The notes: generated by a model from the sequence alone, not told the origin. Shown: positions 42,428 to 51,522, counted from the stretch's first letter. The stretch: DNA of 64,000 nt from Thermosediminibacterales bacterium (GCA_029982205.1 JARRCM010000005.1:23387-87386); one strand, 5' to 3'. Translations and numbers: made by a program.

Positions 42428-42452
42428 ATCCGTTCATCCTTTAGACAAAATT

Positions 42453-43826
42453 TTAACTGCGCAGATTGTATTTCTGAAGCTTATACATCAGGCTCTGCCT
42501 GGATATCTTCAACAGATTTGCAGCCCTGGCATAGTTACCATTACTTTTGTTGAGGGCTTCAACAATGAGGTGTTTCTCAACGTCTTCAACCTGTTCCGGC
42601 AGAGATTTTTTGGGGGATAGCCTTAACGTCAACCCCTTATCTCGGTAAAGGCTTTTCTGCTGCCATACTTCCACAGGAAAATCCTGAAGGAGAATCCTCT
42701 CTCCCCGACTCAAAACCGTCACTCGTTCAATAGCATTTTTTAGTTCCCTTATATTCCCGGGCCAGTGGTATTCCATCAATGCCTCCATCACATTGCTCTC
42801 TATATGAAAAGAGCGGCCCAGCTTCTTCTCCTGTTCTGAGAGGAACTGAGCTACCAGGAGAGGTATGTCCTCTTTCCTTTTTCTCAAGGGTGGAACCTTG
42901 ATGGTTACAATATTGAGCCTGTAGTAGAGATCTTCTCGAAATAAACCTTCTTCCACCATTTTGGATAAATCTCTGTTGGTGGCAGCAATAATCCTTACAT
43001 CCACCTTATGCACTCTGTTGCTTCCCAGCTGTGTAAAGCTTTTTTCTTGAGTTACCTGAAGGAGTTTGGCCTGCAGAGAAAGGGGTAGTTCACCTATTTC
43101 ATCCAGAAATATTGTCCCTCCATCGGCAGCGGCAAATTTTCCCTGGCGGCTTTCTGTTGCTCCGGTGAAAGCTCCCCGTACATATCCAAAAAGTTCACTT
43201 TCCAGTAGATGTTCCGGAATCGCAGCACAATTCACCGTTACGAAAGGTTTATCCTTCCGGCGGCTTTTCCCATGGATCTCCCCGGCTATCAGGCTTTTCC
43301 CCGTACCGCTCTCCCCCTCTATCAAAACATTTATATCACTGTCAGCCACCTTCTCGACCATATAATTTACCCGTTCCATAGCAGGGCTGCGGCTGATGAG
43401 GATGGTGTCTTTTTCTCTTGATTTGACCATTGCCCTCAACTTCTCGTTTTCTTCTTTCATCTGTATCCAGTTAAAAGCTCGTTCTAAGAACAGTTTTAAT
43501 TCTTCAAATTTGACAGGCTTACAGATGTAGTCGAATGCTCCCAGTTTCATGGCTGTAACGGCGCTTTCCACATTCCCATAGGCAGTTAAAATTATGGTTT
43601 TCACATCAGGGCAAAGGGAAGTCACTTTGGGTAGCACATCAAGCCCTGTCATATCAGGAAGCATAAGGTCCAACAGCAGCACCTTTACCTTCTCCCTTTC
43701 AAGCATGCACAGAGCTTCTTCACCGGTTCCCGCCTGCAGAACGTGATAACCTTCTTCCTCCAGTTCTAGAGCAAGGATCTTTCTTAATTTTATCTCATCA
43801 TCTACCATGAGAATTGTCTTCTTCAA
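42453..43826 (-). CDS. sigma-54-dependent NtrC-family response regulator
   Basis: 457 residues from a TTG behind AGGAGGGG. Receiver domain residues 1-120 ('ILMVDDEIKLRKIL', phospho-Asp in 'VLLLDLMLPDMTGL', Lys in 'DYICKPVKFEEL'). AAA+ domain ~145-380 with Walker A 'LIEGESGTGKSLIAGEIH' and the sigma-54 loop 'GYVRGAFTGATESRQGKF'. Fis-type HTH at the C-terminus ('NYARAANLLKISRQSLMYKLQKY'). Overlaps the kinase gene by 29 bases. It should activate the -24/-12 promoter at 41288-41303. Confidence 0.95.
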   Translation of the reverse strand: MKKTILMVDDEIKLRKILALELEEEGYHVLQAGTGEEALCMLEREKVKVLLLDLMLPDMTGLDVLPKVTSLCPDVKTIILTAYGNVESAVTAMKLGAFDYICKPVKFEELKLFLERAFNWIQMKEENEKLRAMVKSREKDTILISRSPAMERVNYMVEKVADSDINVLIEGESGTGKSLIAGEIHGKSRRKDKPFVTVNCAAIPEHLLESELFGYVRGAFTGATESRQGKFAAADGGTIFLDEIGELPLSLQAKLLQVTQEKSFTQLGSNRVHKVDVRIIAATNRDLSKMVEEGLFREDLYYRLNIVTIKVPPLRKRKEDIPLLVAQFLSEQEKKLGRSFHIESNVMEALMEYHWPGNIRELKNAIERVTVLSRGERILLQDFPVEVWQQKSLYRDKGLTLRLSPKKSLPEQVEDVEKHLIVEALNKSNGNYARAANLLKISRQSLMYKLQKYNLRS

Positions 43827-45930
43827 GTTTATCCCCTCCTGCTTCTAATTTGGGAAACACGCAAATCATTGTTGTTCCTTTATTGATTTCGCTTTCCACT
43901 GCAATGCTACCGTTGTGCTGATTGATGATCTCATGGACTATTGCCAGGCCAAGACCTGTTCCCGTCAGTTTGGTGGAGAAAAAGGGGTTGAAAATCCGCT
44001 GCAGATTGGATTTCTTTATACCCTTACCTGTATCTTTGATGTAAACACACCAGTTTCGTTTTTGTTCTTCAACGGCAATGGTAAGTTCCCCACCATTCTC
44101 CATGGCCTGCATGCTGTTTATGATGATGTTTAAAAAAGCCTGGGTAATTCTGTTTTTGTTGCCGTTGATCACAGCCTTTCCGGCCCTGTAGTTTCGATAC
44201 ACCGTAATGTTTCGGGCCTTAAAATTGCTCTGAAGGGCAGATATGAGTTCATCCAGGATCGGTATCAAATCCAGCGGCTGCAATTCTCCCGGGTCTCCTT
44301 TAGAAAGCTGCAGGAAATCCTGGAGCAGTTTATTCATCCTAGCGGCGGCTTCCAGGATATTGTCTACCAATTCTTCGGTATAGGCATCTTTTGACTCGTT
44401 TTTCTTCTGTCTTCGCTGCAGAGCCTCTGCCGCAGCAGAAACTATATTCAATGGATTTTTTATCTCGTGGGCTATTCCGGCCGTTAACTGGCCAAGAGCG
44501 GCTAGGCGTTCTGAACGATAAAGATGCTGCTGCAGTTTCTTAAGTTCCGCTACATCGCGAATAACCACTATTGCTCCTGAATTGTATGATTCTTGAAGAA
44601 ACAGCGGAGCACAGTAAAGCCTTACATCATGGTGCTGGCCTTTTTTGTCCAGTACATAGGTTTCCGCTTCATCCACTATTTCCCCTTTTTCTAACGTCTG
44701 GCGGAACAGCAGCTCCTCCCCCGGCTTCTTCAAATTCAAATCGAACAGGGAGCGACCTATAACCTCTTTTCGTGAATACAGGAGCAAATCCTCAGCTCCT
44801 CTGTTAAAGCTCCTGATAATACCCTTTTTATCGGTAGTAATTACGGCATAAGGAATGGATTCCAGAATCTGAAACAGGGATTTTTCCTTTCTTATAAGCT
44901 TGGAAGCCATTTGGTGCATTGTATTGGAGAGCACGGTAAGTTCATCTTCCGTATCCATTCTTTCAAAATTTACAGCTTCACCTTTGCTGTAGCTTTTGGC
45001 CTGTTCCGTTAATTTGATGATGGGCTGGACCACCCGGTTTGTCCCGGAATAAACCATGGCTATGGCAATAAAGATAATAACCACAAAACACTGAATCAAC
45101 AACCGGCTTAACCGTGCTGTGGGAATGAAGGCCTGGGTTACAGGTTCTCCTATTACAAGCCCGAGGTTTCCATAGGAAAGGGGGTAGTAGGATGCAATAA
45201 CCTTCCTATCATTAAGCTCACCCAACCATATACCATGTTTCCCTCTTCTTAAAGCATCGCTCAAATTGGTTTCTTCCACATCACTCCCAATAAGGGTTTT
45301 ATTCGTATGGACTATTATGTTTCCTTTCCCATCCAGCAGAAAACAGAACCCCTTTTCTCCCAACCTGCTCTGATAAAGAAAATCAGACAGCACTTCAAGG
45401 TTTAAAAAGGCAATGAAACCACCCTCAAAAACATCAGATGTTCTGGAAAGAGGGGTGGCAACCCCTATGGTTTTTCTACCATCCGGCAGAGTCATTATAT
45501 CTGTAACAAAAGGTGCCCTGCTCCATTTAATACGTTCAATGATAGAATCAAGCTTTAGCTCTGCTTCATCGAATTTGATTCTCGGAACTCTTTCAACTAT
45601 TTCACCCTTTTCGTTAAAAAACTGTATAAACAAATACCAGGGTTTAGTTGCCACAAGGTTTTCCATACGTTTAGTGAAAAAGGCATCATTACCTCTTTCG
45701 AAACTTGATTCATACATCATGAGATCATTCTCAATATCCAAAAAAATCTGTTTAAACTGCAGGCTGAGGGCCTTGTTCAGCAAATAATCTCTGTTTTCTA
45801 TTTCCCTGCGAAGGGCGGTTTTTGAGAAATAATCCACCAGCACCCATACCACAAAGAGGGATAGAAGCAAAACCACAAAAGTGAAGAGAAAATATTTTTT
45901 TGTCAGTTTTGTGCGAAAAATCCTCATCAT
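43798..45930 (-). CDS. membrane sensor histidine kinase (dCache-HAMP-PAS-HisKA-HATPase)
   Basis: About 710 residues from the ATG at 45930 (GAGGG nearby; the track adds 13 codons). TM1 'YFLFTFVVLLLSLFVVWVLV'; an extracellular ~240-residue dCache domain ('SSFERGNDAFFTKRMENLVA', 'GFCFLLDGKGNIIVHTNK', 'SYYPLSYGNLGLVIGEPV'); TM2 'LIQCFVVIIFIAIAMVYSG'; HAMP; PAS ('ESIPYAVITTDKKGIIRSFNRGAEDLL'); HisKA with 'LGQLTAGIAHEIKNPLNIV'; HATPase with 'DTGKGI' and 'STKLTGTGLGLAIVHEI'. dCache domains bind amino acids and other small molecules. It pairs with the overlapping NtrC-type regulator. Confidence 0.95.
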   Translation of the reverse strand: MMRIFRTKLTKKYFLFTFVVLLLSLFVVWVLVDYFSKTALRREIENRDYLLNKALSLQFKQIFLDIENDLMMYESSFERGNDAFFTKRMENLVATKPWYLFIQFFNEKGEIVERVPRIKFDEAELKLDSIIERIKWSRAPFVTDIMTLPDGRKTIGVATPLSRTSDVFEGGFIAFLNLEVLSDFLYQSRLGEKGFCFLLDGKGNIIVHTNKTLIGSDVEETNLSDALRRGKHGIWLGELNDRKVIASYYPLSYGNLGLVIGEPVTQAFIPTARLSRLLIQCFVVIIFIAIAMVYSGTNRVVQPIIKLTEQAKSYSKGEAVNFERMDTEDELTVLSNTMHQMASKLIRKEKSLFQILESIPYAVITTDKKGIIRSFNRGAEDLLLYSRKEVIGRSLFDLNLKKPGEELLFRQTLEKGEIVDEAETYVLDKKGQHHDVRLYCAPLFLQESYNSGAIVVIRDVAELKKLQQHLYRSERLAALGQLTAGIAHEIKNPLNIVSAAAEALQRRQKKNESKDAYTEELVDNILEAAARMNKLLQDFLQLSKGDPGELQPLDLIPILDELISALQSNFKARNITVYRNYRAGKAVINGNKNRITQAFLNIIINSMQAMENGGELTIAVEEQKRNWCVYIKDTGKGIKKSNLQRIFNPFFSTKLTGTGLGLAIVHEIINQHNGSIAVESEINKGTTMICVFPKLEAGGDKLEEDNSHGR

Positions 45931-46139
45931 CGATGCATCCCTCTCTAAAAAAATTCTTCTATTGAACACATTGAACCTGTAGCTTTACCTGATTTACCAT
46001 TGTCAATGGACTCAAAATCCCTCTTTTATGATATCTGTCTCCTACTCTCCTCTATATTCTATTTTTTATCGATTACCTTTTTCCCTGCTGCTTTTTATAC
46101 TAAAATTATACCAACAAAAAAATATTTTCACATATTATC

Positions 46140-46177
46140 AAAAATAAGTAAAAGCCCAGATTTCTCTGAGCTTTTAC
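46140..46177 (-). terminator. terminator of the por operon
   Basis: On the minus strand GTAAAAGCTCAGA-GAAA-TCTGGGCTTTTAC (one wobble) is followed by TTATTTTT, 15 bases past the porB stop. Confidence 0.8.
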
Positions 46178-46191
46178 CGATAAAGCTTACT

Positions 46192-47118
46192 CTATTCCTT
46201 TTCACCACAGCGTTCCAGGAGAATTTCCCATCTTCGATCAACTTCAGCCTGAAGTTCATCAATAAGGTGGCGGTTTTCATCAGTAAACAGGTGTTTGAAC
46301 CGACCTTGAAGTTTTAACCATTCTTCTACAGGAACGCGTTTTTTGGGTTTATAAGTCAGTTTCCATTTCCCGTTCTCTACTTCGTATAACGGCCAGTACC
46401 TTGTTTCATAAGCAAGTTTCAATATTTTCACAATATCAGGAGTGTTATAACGCCATCCTCTTGGACATGGTGACATAACATTCAAGAAAGCAGGCCCATC
46501 TACCTCGAAAGCTTTTTTTGCTTTTTTGTAAAGGTCCTGCCAGTTTGCAGGTGATGCCTGTGCAACATATGGAATATGGTGTTCTGCCATTATAGCGGTA
46601 AGGTCTTTACGATACTGTTGTTTCCCGGGAATTACCTTTCCTGCAGGGCTTGTTGTGGTATCTGCTCCCATTGGAGTAGCGCTTGAACGCTGGATACCTG
46701 TGTTCATATATGCTCCATTGTCTACACAGACATATACCATGTTATGCCCTCGTTCCATCGCTCCTGACAGTGATTGTAAACCTATGTCGTAAGTACCACC
46801 GTCACCCCCGAAAGCTACAAACTTGATGTTTTCTTTGATTTTGCCTTTTTTCTTTAATGCTCTATATGCGGCTTCCACACCGCTGATTGTAGCAGCAGCA
46901 TTCTCGAAAGCATTATGAATAAACGAACATTTCCACGCTGTATACGGGTAAATTGTCGTAGCTACTTCAAGGCATCCTGTAGCCACTCCCACAACTACAG
47001 GGTCATCAACTGCACTTAAAACCTGCCTGACGGTGATTCCATGGCCACATCCGGCACAAAGCCTGTGTCCACCTGTCAGTATCTCTTCTTTCTTGGAAAG
47101 CTCTTTTAATGTTGCCAT
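46192..47118 (-). CDS. porB: pyruvate:ferredoxin oxidoreductase, beta subunit
   Basis: 308 residues. TPP-binding: 'LCAGCGHGITVRQVLSAV', 'GVATGCLEVATTIYPYTAWKCSF', 'VAFGGDGGTYDIGLQSLSGAMERGHNMVYVCVDNGAYMNTGIQRS' (the GDGxx...NN-type TPP/Mg motif). Cys in 'AGCGHG' and 'CPRGW' match [4Fe-4S] ligands of PorB. Oxidatively decarboxylates pyruvate, or a related 2-oxoacid, to acyl-CoA with ferredoxin. Last gene of porGDAB, 13 bases after porA. Confidence 0.9.
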   Translation of the reverse strand: MATLKELSKKEEILTGGHRLCAGCGHGITVRQVLSAVDDPVVVGVATGCLEVATTIYPYTAWKCSFIHNAFENAAATISGVEAAYRALKKKGKIKENIKFVAFGGDGGTYDIGLQSLSGAMERGHNMVYVCVDNGAYMNTGIQRSSATPMGADTTTSPAGKVIPGKQQYRKDLTAIMAEHHIPYVAQASPANWQDLYKKAKKAFEVDGPAFLNVMSPCPRGWRYNTPDIVKILKLAYETRYWPLYEVENGKWKLTYKPKKRVPVEEWLKLQGRFKHLFTDENRHLIDELQAEVDRRWEILLERCGEKE

Positions 47119-47131
47119 CGTTTAACACCTC

Positions 47132-48313
47132 CTATTCACGAACTCCTAAGTAAGTAACCAGTTTGTCATATTTGCCCTTATTAACAATCGCTTCTAAGTC
47201 TTCAAAAACCTTTTTAATATCTTGCGGCACTACATCTCGTCCACCTAATCCGTAAATATAATCAACTATTGTATTACCAGCATTCAAATCATACATAGCA
47301 GCCCTTATCGGCGCAAACATCGGCCCGCCAAAGTCTGAGAAGGTTTCTGCACGGTCCATAACTCCTATAGCCTTTACACCTTTCAGGGCTTCAGCTATTT
47401 CTTTATGTGGGAATGGCCTAAATACCCTGAGCTTTAGCAGGCCTGCTTTTTTGCCCTGAGCCCTCAGTTCATCAACCACATCTTTGGCTGTTCCGGCAGC
47501 AGAGTTCATCACAACTACAGCCATTTCCGCATCATCAAGTTTATATTTTTCGAAAAAGCCGTAATTTCTGCCGCTTATTTTTCCGAATTCTTTTCCAACC
47601 TCAAGAATCACTTCTTTAGCATTTTCCATCGCCTCGGCCTGCTGACGTTTATGCTCAAAATAGAAATCCTGCAGGTCAAGGGGACCAAATGTCACAGGAT
47701 TCTTAACATTTAGAAGATAGTAATCAGGTTTGTACTCACCCACAAATTTCTTAACGTCTTCATCACCAATAACTTCCAGGTTTTCAAGGGCATGGCTTAT
47801 TATAAAACCGTCCATCATTACCATTACTGGTAATAGCACTTTAGGATTCTCAGCAATTTTAACAGCCTGAATCAAATTATCATATGCTTCCTGAGCGTTT
47901 TCAGAATAGAGCTGAATCCATCCAGAATCCCTTGCCCCCATTGAATCACTATGGTCACAGTGTATGTTTATAGGTGCGCTTAAAGCCCTATTAACTACAG
48001 GCATAACAATGGGCAGACGGTTAGAAGCAGCTATGTAAAGCACTTCCCACATTAAAGCCAATCCATTTGCAGATGTAGCAGTCATTGCCCTTGCTCCTGC
48101 AGCAGAAGCCCCCACAGTAGCACTCATAGCACTGTGTTCACTTTCCACTGTTACAAACTCGGTATCTACCTGGCCGTTGGCCACAAAAGAAGAAAAGAAT
48201 TGAACTATTTCCGTCTGAGGTGTAATAGGATATGCAGCTACAACATCGGGATTTATTTGTTTCATGGCCTGAGCCACAGCCTCATTTCCTGTTAAAGCTA
48301 CTTTCATCTTCAT
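47132..48313 (-). CDS. porA: pyruvate:ferredoxin oxidoreductase, alpha subunit
   Basis: 393 residues. 'KVALTGNEAVAQAMKQINPDVVAAYPITPQTEIVQFF' and 'TVESEHSAMSATVGASAAGARAMTATSANGLALMWE' are the PorA pyrimidine-binding features, with the catalytic Glu region 'VESEHSA'. 'HCDHSDSMGARDSGWIQLYSENAQEAYDN' is typical of pyruvate rather than 2-oxoisovalerate enzymes. Separate from the delta subunit by 25 bases. Confidence 0.9.
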   Translation of the reverse strand: MKMKVALTGNEAVAQAMKQINPDVVAAYPITPQTEIVQFFSSFVANGQVDTEFVTVESEHSAMSATVGASAAGARAMTATSANGLALMWEVLYIAASNRLPIVMPVVNRALSAPINIHCDHSDSMGARDSGWIQLYSENAQEAYDNLIQAVKIAENPKVLLPVMVMMDGFIISHALENLEVIGDEDVKKFVGEYKPDYYLLNVKNPVTFGPLDLQDFYFEHKRQQAEAMENAKEVILEVGKEFGKISGRNYGFFEKYKLDDAEMAVVVMNSAAGTAKDVVDELRAQGKKAGLLKLRVFRPFPHKEIAEALKGVKAIGVMDRAETFSDFGGPMFAPIRAAMYDLNAGNTIVDYIYGLGGRDVVPQDIKKVFEDLEAIVNKGKYDKLVTYLGVRE

Positions 48314-48337
48314 TTTTTCAAAACCTCCTTCCCTGTA

Positions 48338-48712
48338 TTAAACTTGTTCATTTTTTTGTTTATCTTCATCTGAAGCCATATCTTCATCCACAAAATCTAT
48401 AGCATTTGTTGGACATACACTAACACACACACCACAACCTTTGCAATGGTCATAATCAAACTCTTTAAACTTTCCGTCATCAGTAATTATGGCTACATCT
48501 GGGCAAAATCTCCAACACATTAAACAGTGAATGCATTTGTCCTCATTCCAAATGGGCCGTCGGGAACGCCAGTCACCGGTCTTATAAGACTCTGCATTAC
48601 CTGCTGTAGGTATTATTCCTCCTCTAACGAGGTCTTTCCATCCTTTATCAGGAGTTACGGCTTCGGCTGAATTTCTCCCTTCTCCCTGACCGAAATTCCT
48701 GTTAAAACTCAT
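48338..48712 (-). CDS. porD: pyruvate:ferredoxin oxidoreductase, delta (ferredoxin) subunit
   Basis: 124 residues. Two [4Fe-4S] motifs 'CIHCLMCWRFCPD' and 'CKGCGVCVSVCPTNAI' carry all eight Cys. An N-terminal ~50-residue extension ('GGIIPTAGNAESYKTGDWRSRRPIW') is the PorD-typical docking part. It overlaps porG by 4 bases (ATGA). It carries electrons from the TPP/beta subunit cluster to external ferredoxin. Confidence 0.9.
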   Translation of the reverse strand: MSFNRNFGQGEGRNSAEAVTPDKGWKDLVRGGIIPTAGNAESYKTGDWRSRRPIWNEDKCIHCLMCWRFCPDVAIITDDGKFKEFDYDHCKGCGVCVSVCPTNAIDFVDEDMASDEDKQKNEQV

Positions 48713-49287
48713 TCTGATTTCACCTCCTGATAGGCTCTTTCAATGGCTTTAATATTGCCATCTATAACTTCCGGTTTCGATTTAAATTTCTTTTTCAGCT
48801 GTCTTTTGGTATCTTCAAGGAAACCTTCAAATGGAATTATTCCTGTTGCTTTTATGAGCGCACCCATTAGAGGAGTGTTAGGAATGTTTTTACCAATAGT
48901 TTCTTCAGCAATTTTGCCAGCATCCACAGTAAATACTTTGCCTCCGCTGATTTTAAGTTTTTCCCTCATCTCTTGCGGGGTTTTGCTTGTGTTTATTACA
49001 AAAATACTGTCCTGTGCCCCTGCGGTCACATCTGCGGTACCTCCGATGAGAGTCGGATCTAAGATTACCACTACATCAGGATTTGCAATACTTGAATGAA
49101 TCCTTATTTCTTTATCACTTATTCTGTTAAATGCTGTTACAGGTGCTCCCATGCGTTCTGGACCGTATTCTGGAAACCCTTGAACGAATTTTCCTACTTG
49201 AGATGCAGACTGCGCCAAGAGAAGTGCAGCAGTTTTTGCTCCCTGGCCTCCTCTGCCATGCCAGCGAATTTCTATAACATTACTCAT
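48709..49287 (-). CDS. porG: pyruvate:ferredoxin oxidoreductase, gamma subunit
   Basis: 192 residues. 'IEIRWHGRGGQGAKTAALLLAQSA', 'GFPEYGPERMGAPVTAFNRIS' and 'NTPLMGALIKATG' are the PorG signatures; this domain binds CoA-related parts of the complex. First gene of the por operon, behind AGGAGG and a ~280-base leader region described at 49319-49370. Confidence 0.9.
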   Translation of the reverse strand: MSNVIEIRWHGRGGQGAKTAALLLAQSASQVGKFVQGFPEYGPERMGAPVTAFNRISDKEIRIHSSIANPDVVVILDPTLIGGTADVTAGAQDSIFVINTSKTPQEMREKLKISGGKVFTVDAGKIAEETIGKNIPNTPLMGALIKATGIIPFEGFLEDTKRQLKKKFKSKPEVIDGNIKAIERAYQEVKSE

Positions 49288-49318
49288 TTTTTGTTTTCCT
49301 CCTTTCTTGATCTTTTTT

Positions 49319-49370
49319 CAAAAGCTCTTTATTGTAAAGCTTTTGGGGATTTTATATTTTTTAACGTCAA
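49319..49370 (-). promoter_or_regulatory. candidate leader ORF and stem-loop upstream of porG
   Basis: On the minus strand AGGAGG at 49375-49380 is followed four bases later by TTG and a 13-codon frame ending in TAA at 49329. The stop falls inside the stem-loop CAAAAGCTTTACAATAAAGAGCTTTTG. A leader-peptide attenuator is possible but unproved. The rest of this ~280-base gap holds TTGTATACAAG at 49480-49490 and no clear promoter. Confidence 0.3.
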
Positions 49371-49570
49371 ACCACCTCCTAAGCAATCATGTATGAAGTT
49401 GAATTTTAAATTTATTGTATTACAGAAAAGAAAACCCCAGGTGTACTATAATACAAATCCAGCTCTATTAATACAGTTTTTGTATACAAGATACTGTATG
49501 ACTTTTTTTATTATAACAGCGTCTTTTATGTTAATATAACAGAAAAACAAACAAGGGTCAAATAAGAATT

Positions 49571-50041
49571 TTATTCAGTGACATCTACTTCTTTTCCTCC
49601 GGTTATTTCAATTAACTGATCAATATTAATCGGAAGTGCTGAATTCGCTGTTCCCGCGGCCACATATACTACATCAGACCTCCTGAGGCTTTTGTCAAGA
49701 TAAATTGTTACGGGATTCTTAAGGTCAAAAGGACATACTCCACCAATTGAATATCCTGTTATTTCTTTAACCTCTACTGGCTTGGCCAATTTGGGTTTAT
49801 GCCCTGTTATTTTTTTCAGTTTTTTGTCGTTTATTCTGACATCTCCTGCTGAAACCACCATAACATATTCGCATCCTGCTCTAAAAAGAAGCGATTTTGC
49901 TATTTGCCCTTGTTCCACTCCAAGTGTATTTGCTGCGGTTTCAACAGTGCTGGTATCTCCTTTAGGTATCAAGATCTTTAAACCCAAATCAAATTTATCA
50001 AGGTATTTTTGTAATCTTTCAACCGTTTCCCCTTTGCCCAT
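49571..50041 (-). CDS. YbaK/EbsC-family aminoacyl-tRNA deacylase
   Basis: About 156 residues if started at the ATG at 50041, nine bases after AGGAGG; the track uses a GTG two codons upstream. YbaK/ProX fold: 'TAANTLGVEQGQIAKSLLFRAG', 'VMVVSAGDVRINDKKLKKITGHKPKLAKPVEVKEITGYSIGGVCPF' and 'IYLDKSLRRSDVVYVAAGTANSALPINIDQLIEITG'. The conserved Lys in 'AKSLLF' and the GVCPF segment are the active-site region. Family members hydrolyse Cys- or other mischarged tRNA-Pro. Confidence 0.85.
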   Translation of the reverse strand: MGKGETVERLQKYLDKFDLGLKILIPKGDTSTVETAANTLGVEQGQIAKSLLFRAGCEYVMVVSAGDVRINDKKLKKITGHKPKLAKPVEVKEITGYSIGGVCPFDLKNPVTIYLDKSLRRSDVVYVAAGTANSALPINIDQLIEITGGKEVDVTE

Positions 50042-50137
50042 TGTCACTATCCTCCTAAAGCAAAAAACACTTTGTTATAATATAACTTATATACAACCCA
50101 AAATCAATTAAAAAAGCAACTAATCATACGAGGACAT

Positions 50138-50158
50138 AAAAAAACAGTCCTGCGACTG
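50138..50158 (-). terminator. terminator after bofA
   Basis: On the minus strand CAGTC-GCAG-GACTG is followed by TTTTTTTAT, close to the bofA stop. Confidence 0.75.
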
Positions 50159-50167
50159 CTTTGAAGG

Positions 50168-50431
50168 TTACACCAGAATATATTTTAAAGCCACGAGGAG
50201 AACAACTCCGGGTATTCCTAAAAAACCAGCCACAAGAGCAGTTATGGGATTAATGGTTACATGAAGCCCTATATATGCCCCTGCAACATTTAACAACCAT
50301 AACATCACACCGCCAATAACCCCATTATACAGAAGCCTTAAAACAAACTTAACGGGAACAAATAAAATCCTACCAATAATGTATAGAAGTATCAGGCCAA
50401 ACGCATAAGCTATTAAAATAGAATAATCCAT
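50168..50431 (-). CDS. bofA: pro-sigma-K processing inhibitor BofA family protein
   Basis: About 87 residues from the ATG at 50431, preceded by GGAGGTG; the ORF track adds 11 codons. Three hydrophobic segments: 'ILIAYAFGLILLYIIGRILF', 'YNGVIGGVMLWLLNVAGAYIG', 'ALVAGFLGIPGVVLLVALKYIL'. The C-terminal 'GLHVTINPITALVAGFLGIPGV' motif is diagnostic of BofA. In Bacillus, BofA holds SpoIVFB inactive in the outer forespore membrane. Canonical place after recR-yaaL. Confidence 0.9.
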   Translation of the reverse strand: MDYSILIAYAFGLILLYIIGRILFVPVKFVLRLLYNGVIGGVMLWLLNVAGAYIGLHVTINPITALVAGFLGIPGVVLLVALKYILV

Positions 50432-50544
50432 AAACGTTTCACCTCCGGTTAAAAAACCATCCATATGAAAACAGCCTTTCCATTTTTTATCTTTTAATAA
50501 ATATATATGCGAATAAAATCAAAAATTACCCATATATTTATTTA

Positions 50545-50817
50545 TTATAATCTTGCTTTTATATTGTTTTCTTTTGCTTTTTTTAAAAGATACATGTATT
50601 TTTTTCTGGCTGCTTCGTTTAAATATATGGCATAGTCAACCAGGTCAGGGTCTGTAACATTATCGAAATAGCTTTTTGCTGTAAACCATTCCTTTCTAGC
50701 CTGTTCCACAGCTTCAAAAAAATCAGGTTCCATCTCTTTTGGTAAACCATCATCTATTAATAAAATCTTTGATGATAATGTATTAAAAAACTTATATACA
50801 TAATCAGAAATCATCAA
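50545..50817 (-). CDS. yaaL: YaaL-family protein (DUF2508)
   Basis: 90 residues. 'FFEAVEQARKEWFTAKSYFDNVTDPDLVDYAIYLNEAARKKYMYLLKKAKE' matches DUF2508. Helical, soluble, function unknown. It lies between recR and bofA, its standard location in Firmicutes. Confidence 0.85.
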   Translation of the reverse strand: MMISDYVYKFFNTLSSKILLIDDGLPKEMEPDFFEAVEQARKEWFTAKSYFDNVTDPDLVDYAIYLNEAARKKYMYLLKKAKENNIKARL

Positions 50818-50823
50818 CAGATC

Positions 50824-50868
50824 AACCCCTTGCCTTTTTTAAAATTATAACCATTCCGGCAAGGGGTT
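50824..50868 (-). repeat. 11-bp inverted repeat between recR and yaaL
   Basis: AACCCCTTGCC and GGCAAGGGGTT enclose 23 bases that include TTATAAT on the minus strand. No U-run follows. It may be a processing stem, and the enclosed -10-like element may give yaaL its own promoter. Confidence 0.45.
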
Positions 50869-50871
50869 ATA

Positions 50872-51486
50872 CTATATTTCTTTACGCCCTTCCAGAGCTT
50901 TTGTTAATGTGACTTCATCAGTGTATTCCAAATCTCCGCCCACTGGAATCCCATGGGCAATCCTTGTAACTTTTATACCCAGGGGTTTTGTCAGGCGGGC
51001 AATATACATTGCAGTGGCTTCACCCTCTATATTGGGGTTAGTAGCAAGAATGATTTCCTTTATCTTTTCTTTTCTAATACGTTCAAGCAGTTCCTTAATC
51101 CTTATATCATCAGGGCCTATACCTTCCATCGGAGATATTGCCCCATGGAGGATATGGTAAAGCCCTTTATATTCTCGGGTTTTTTCCATTGCAAACACAT
51201 CTCTAGGATCTTCAACAATACAAATGATGCTTCGGTCGCGATTCGCAGCACTACATATTTTACATGGATCTGTATCTGTTAAATTTCCGCATACAGAGCA
51301 ATAAACTATTTTTTGTTTTGCATTTATAATAGCTTGAGCAAGCCTTTTAGCTTTATTTTCGGGAATGCTCAGTATATGAAAAGCCAACCTTTGAGCAGTC
51401 TTAGGGCCTATTCCGGGCAGCTTCCTGAACTCTTCAATCAAACGGGCCATAGGCTCGGCATATTGATGTAAATCAAAGTAAGTCAT
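50872..51486 (-). CDS. recR: recombination protein RecR
   Basis: About 204 residues from the ATG at 51486, which is preceded by GGAAGG (the track adds six codons). '[21 protein letters not shown]' HhH motif, zinc finger '[17 protein letters not shown]', Toprim '[15 protein letters not shown]' and '[11 protein letters not shown]', and '[12 protein letters not shown]'-like '[18 protein letters not shown]'. RecR acts with RecO/RecF to load RecA on SSB-coated gaps. It follows ybaB by 36 bases. Confidence 0.95.
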   Translation of the reverse strand: MTYFDLHQYAEPMARLIEEFRKLPGIGPKTAQRLAFHILSIPENKAKRLAQAIINAKQKIVYCSVCGNLTDTDPCKICSAANRDRSIICIVEDPRDVFAMEKTREYKGLYHILHGAISPMEGIGPDDIRIKELLERIRKEKIKEIILATNPNIEGEATAMYIARLTKPLGIKVTRIAHGIPVGGDLEYTDEVTLTKALEGRKEI

Positions 51487-51522
51487 TTTTGTTACACCTT
51501 CCAACCAGGCAAAAAATTTATT

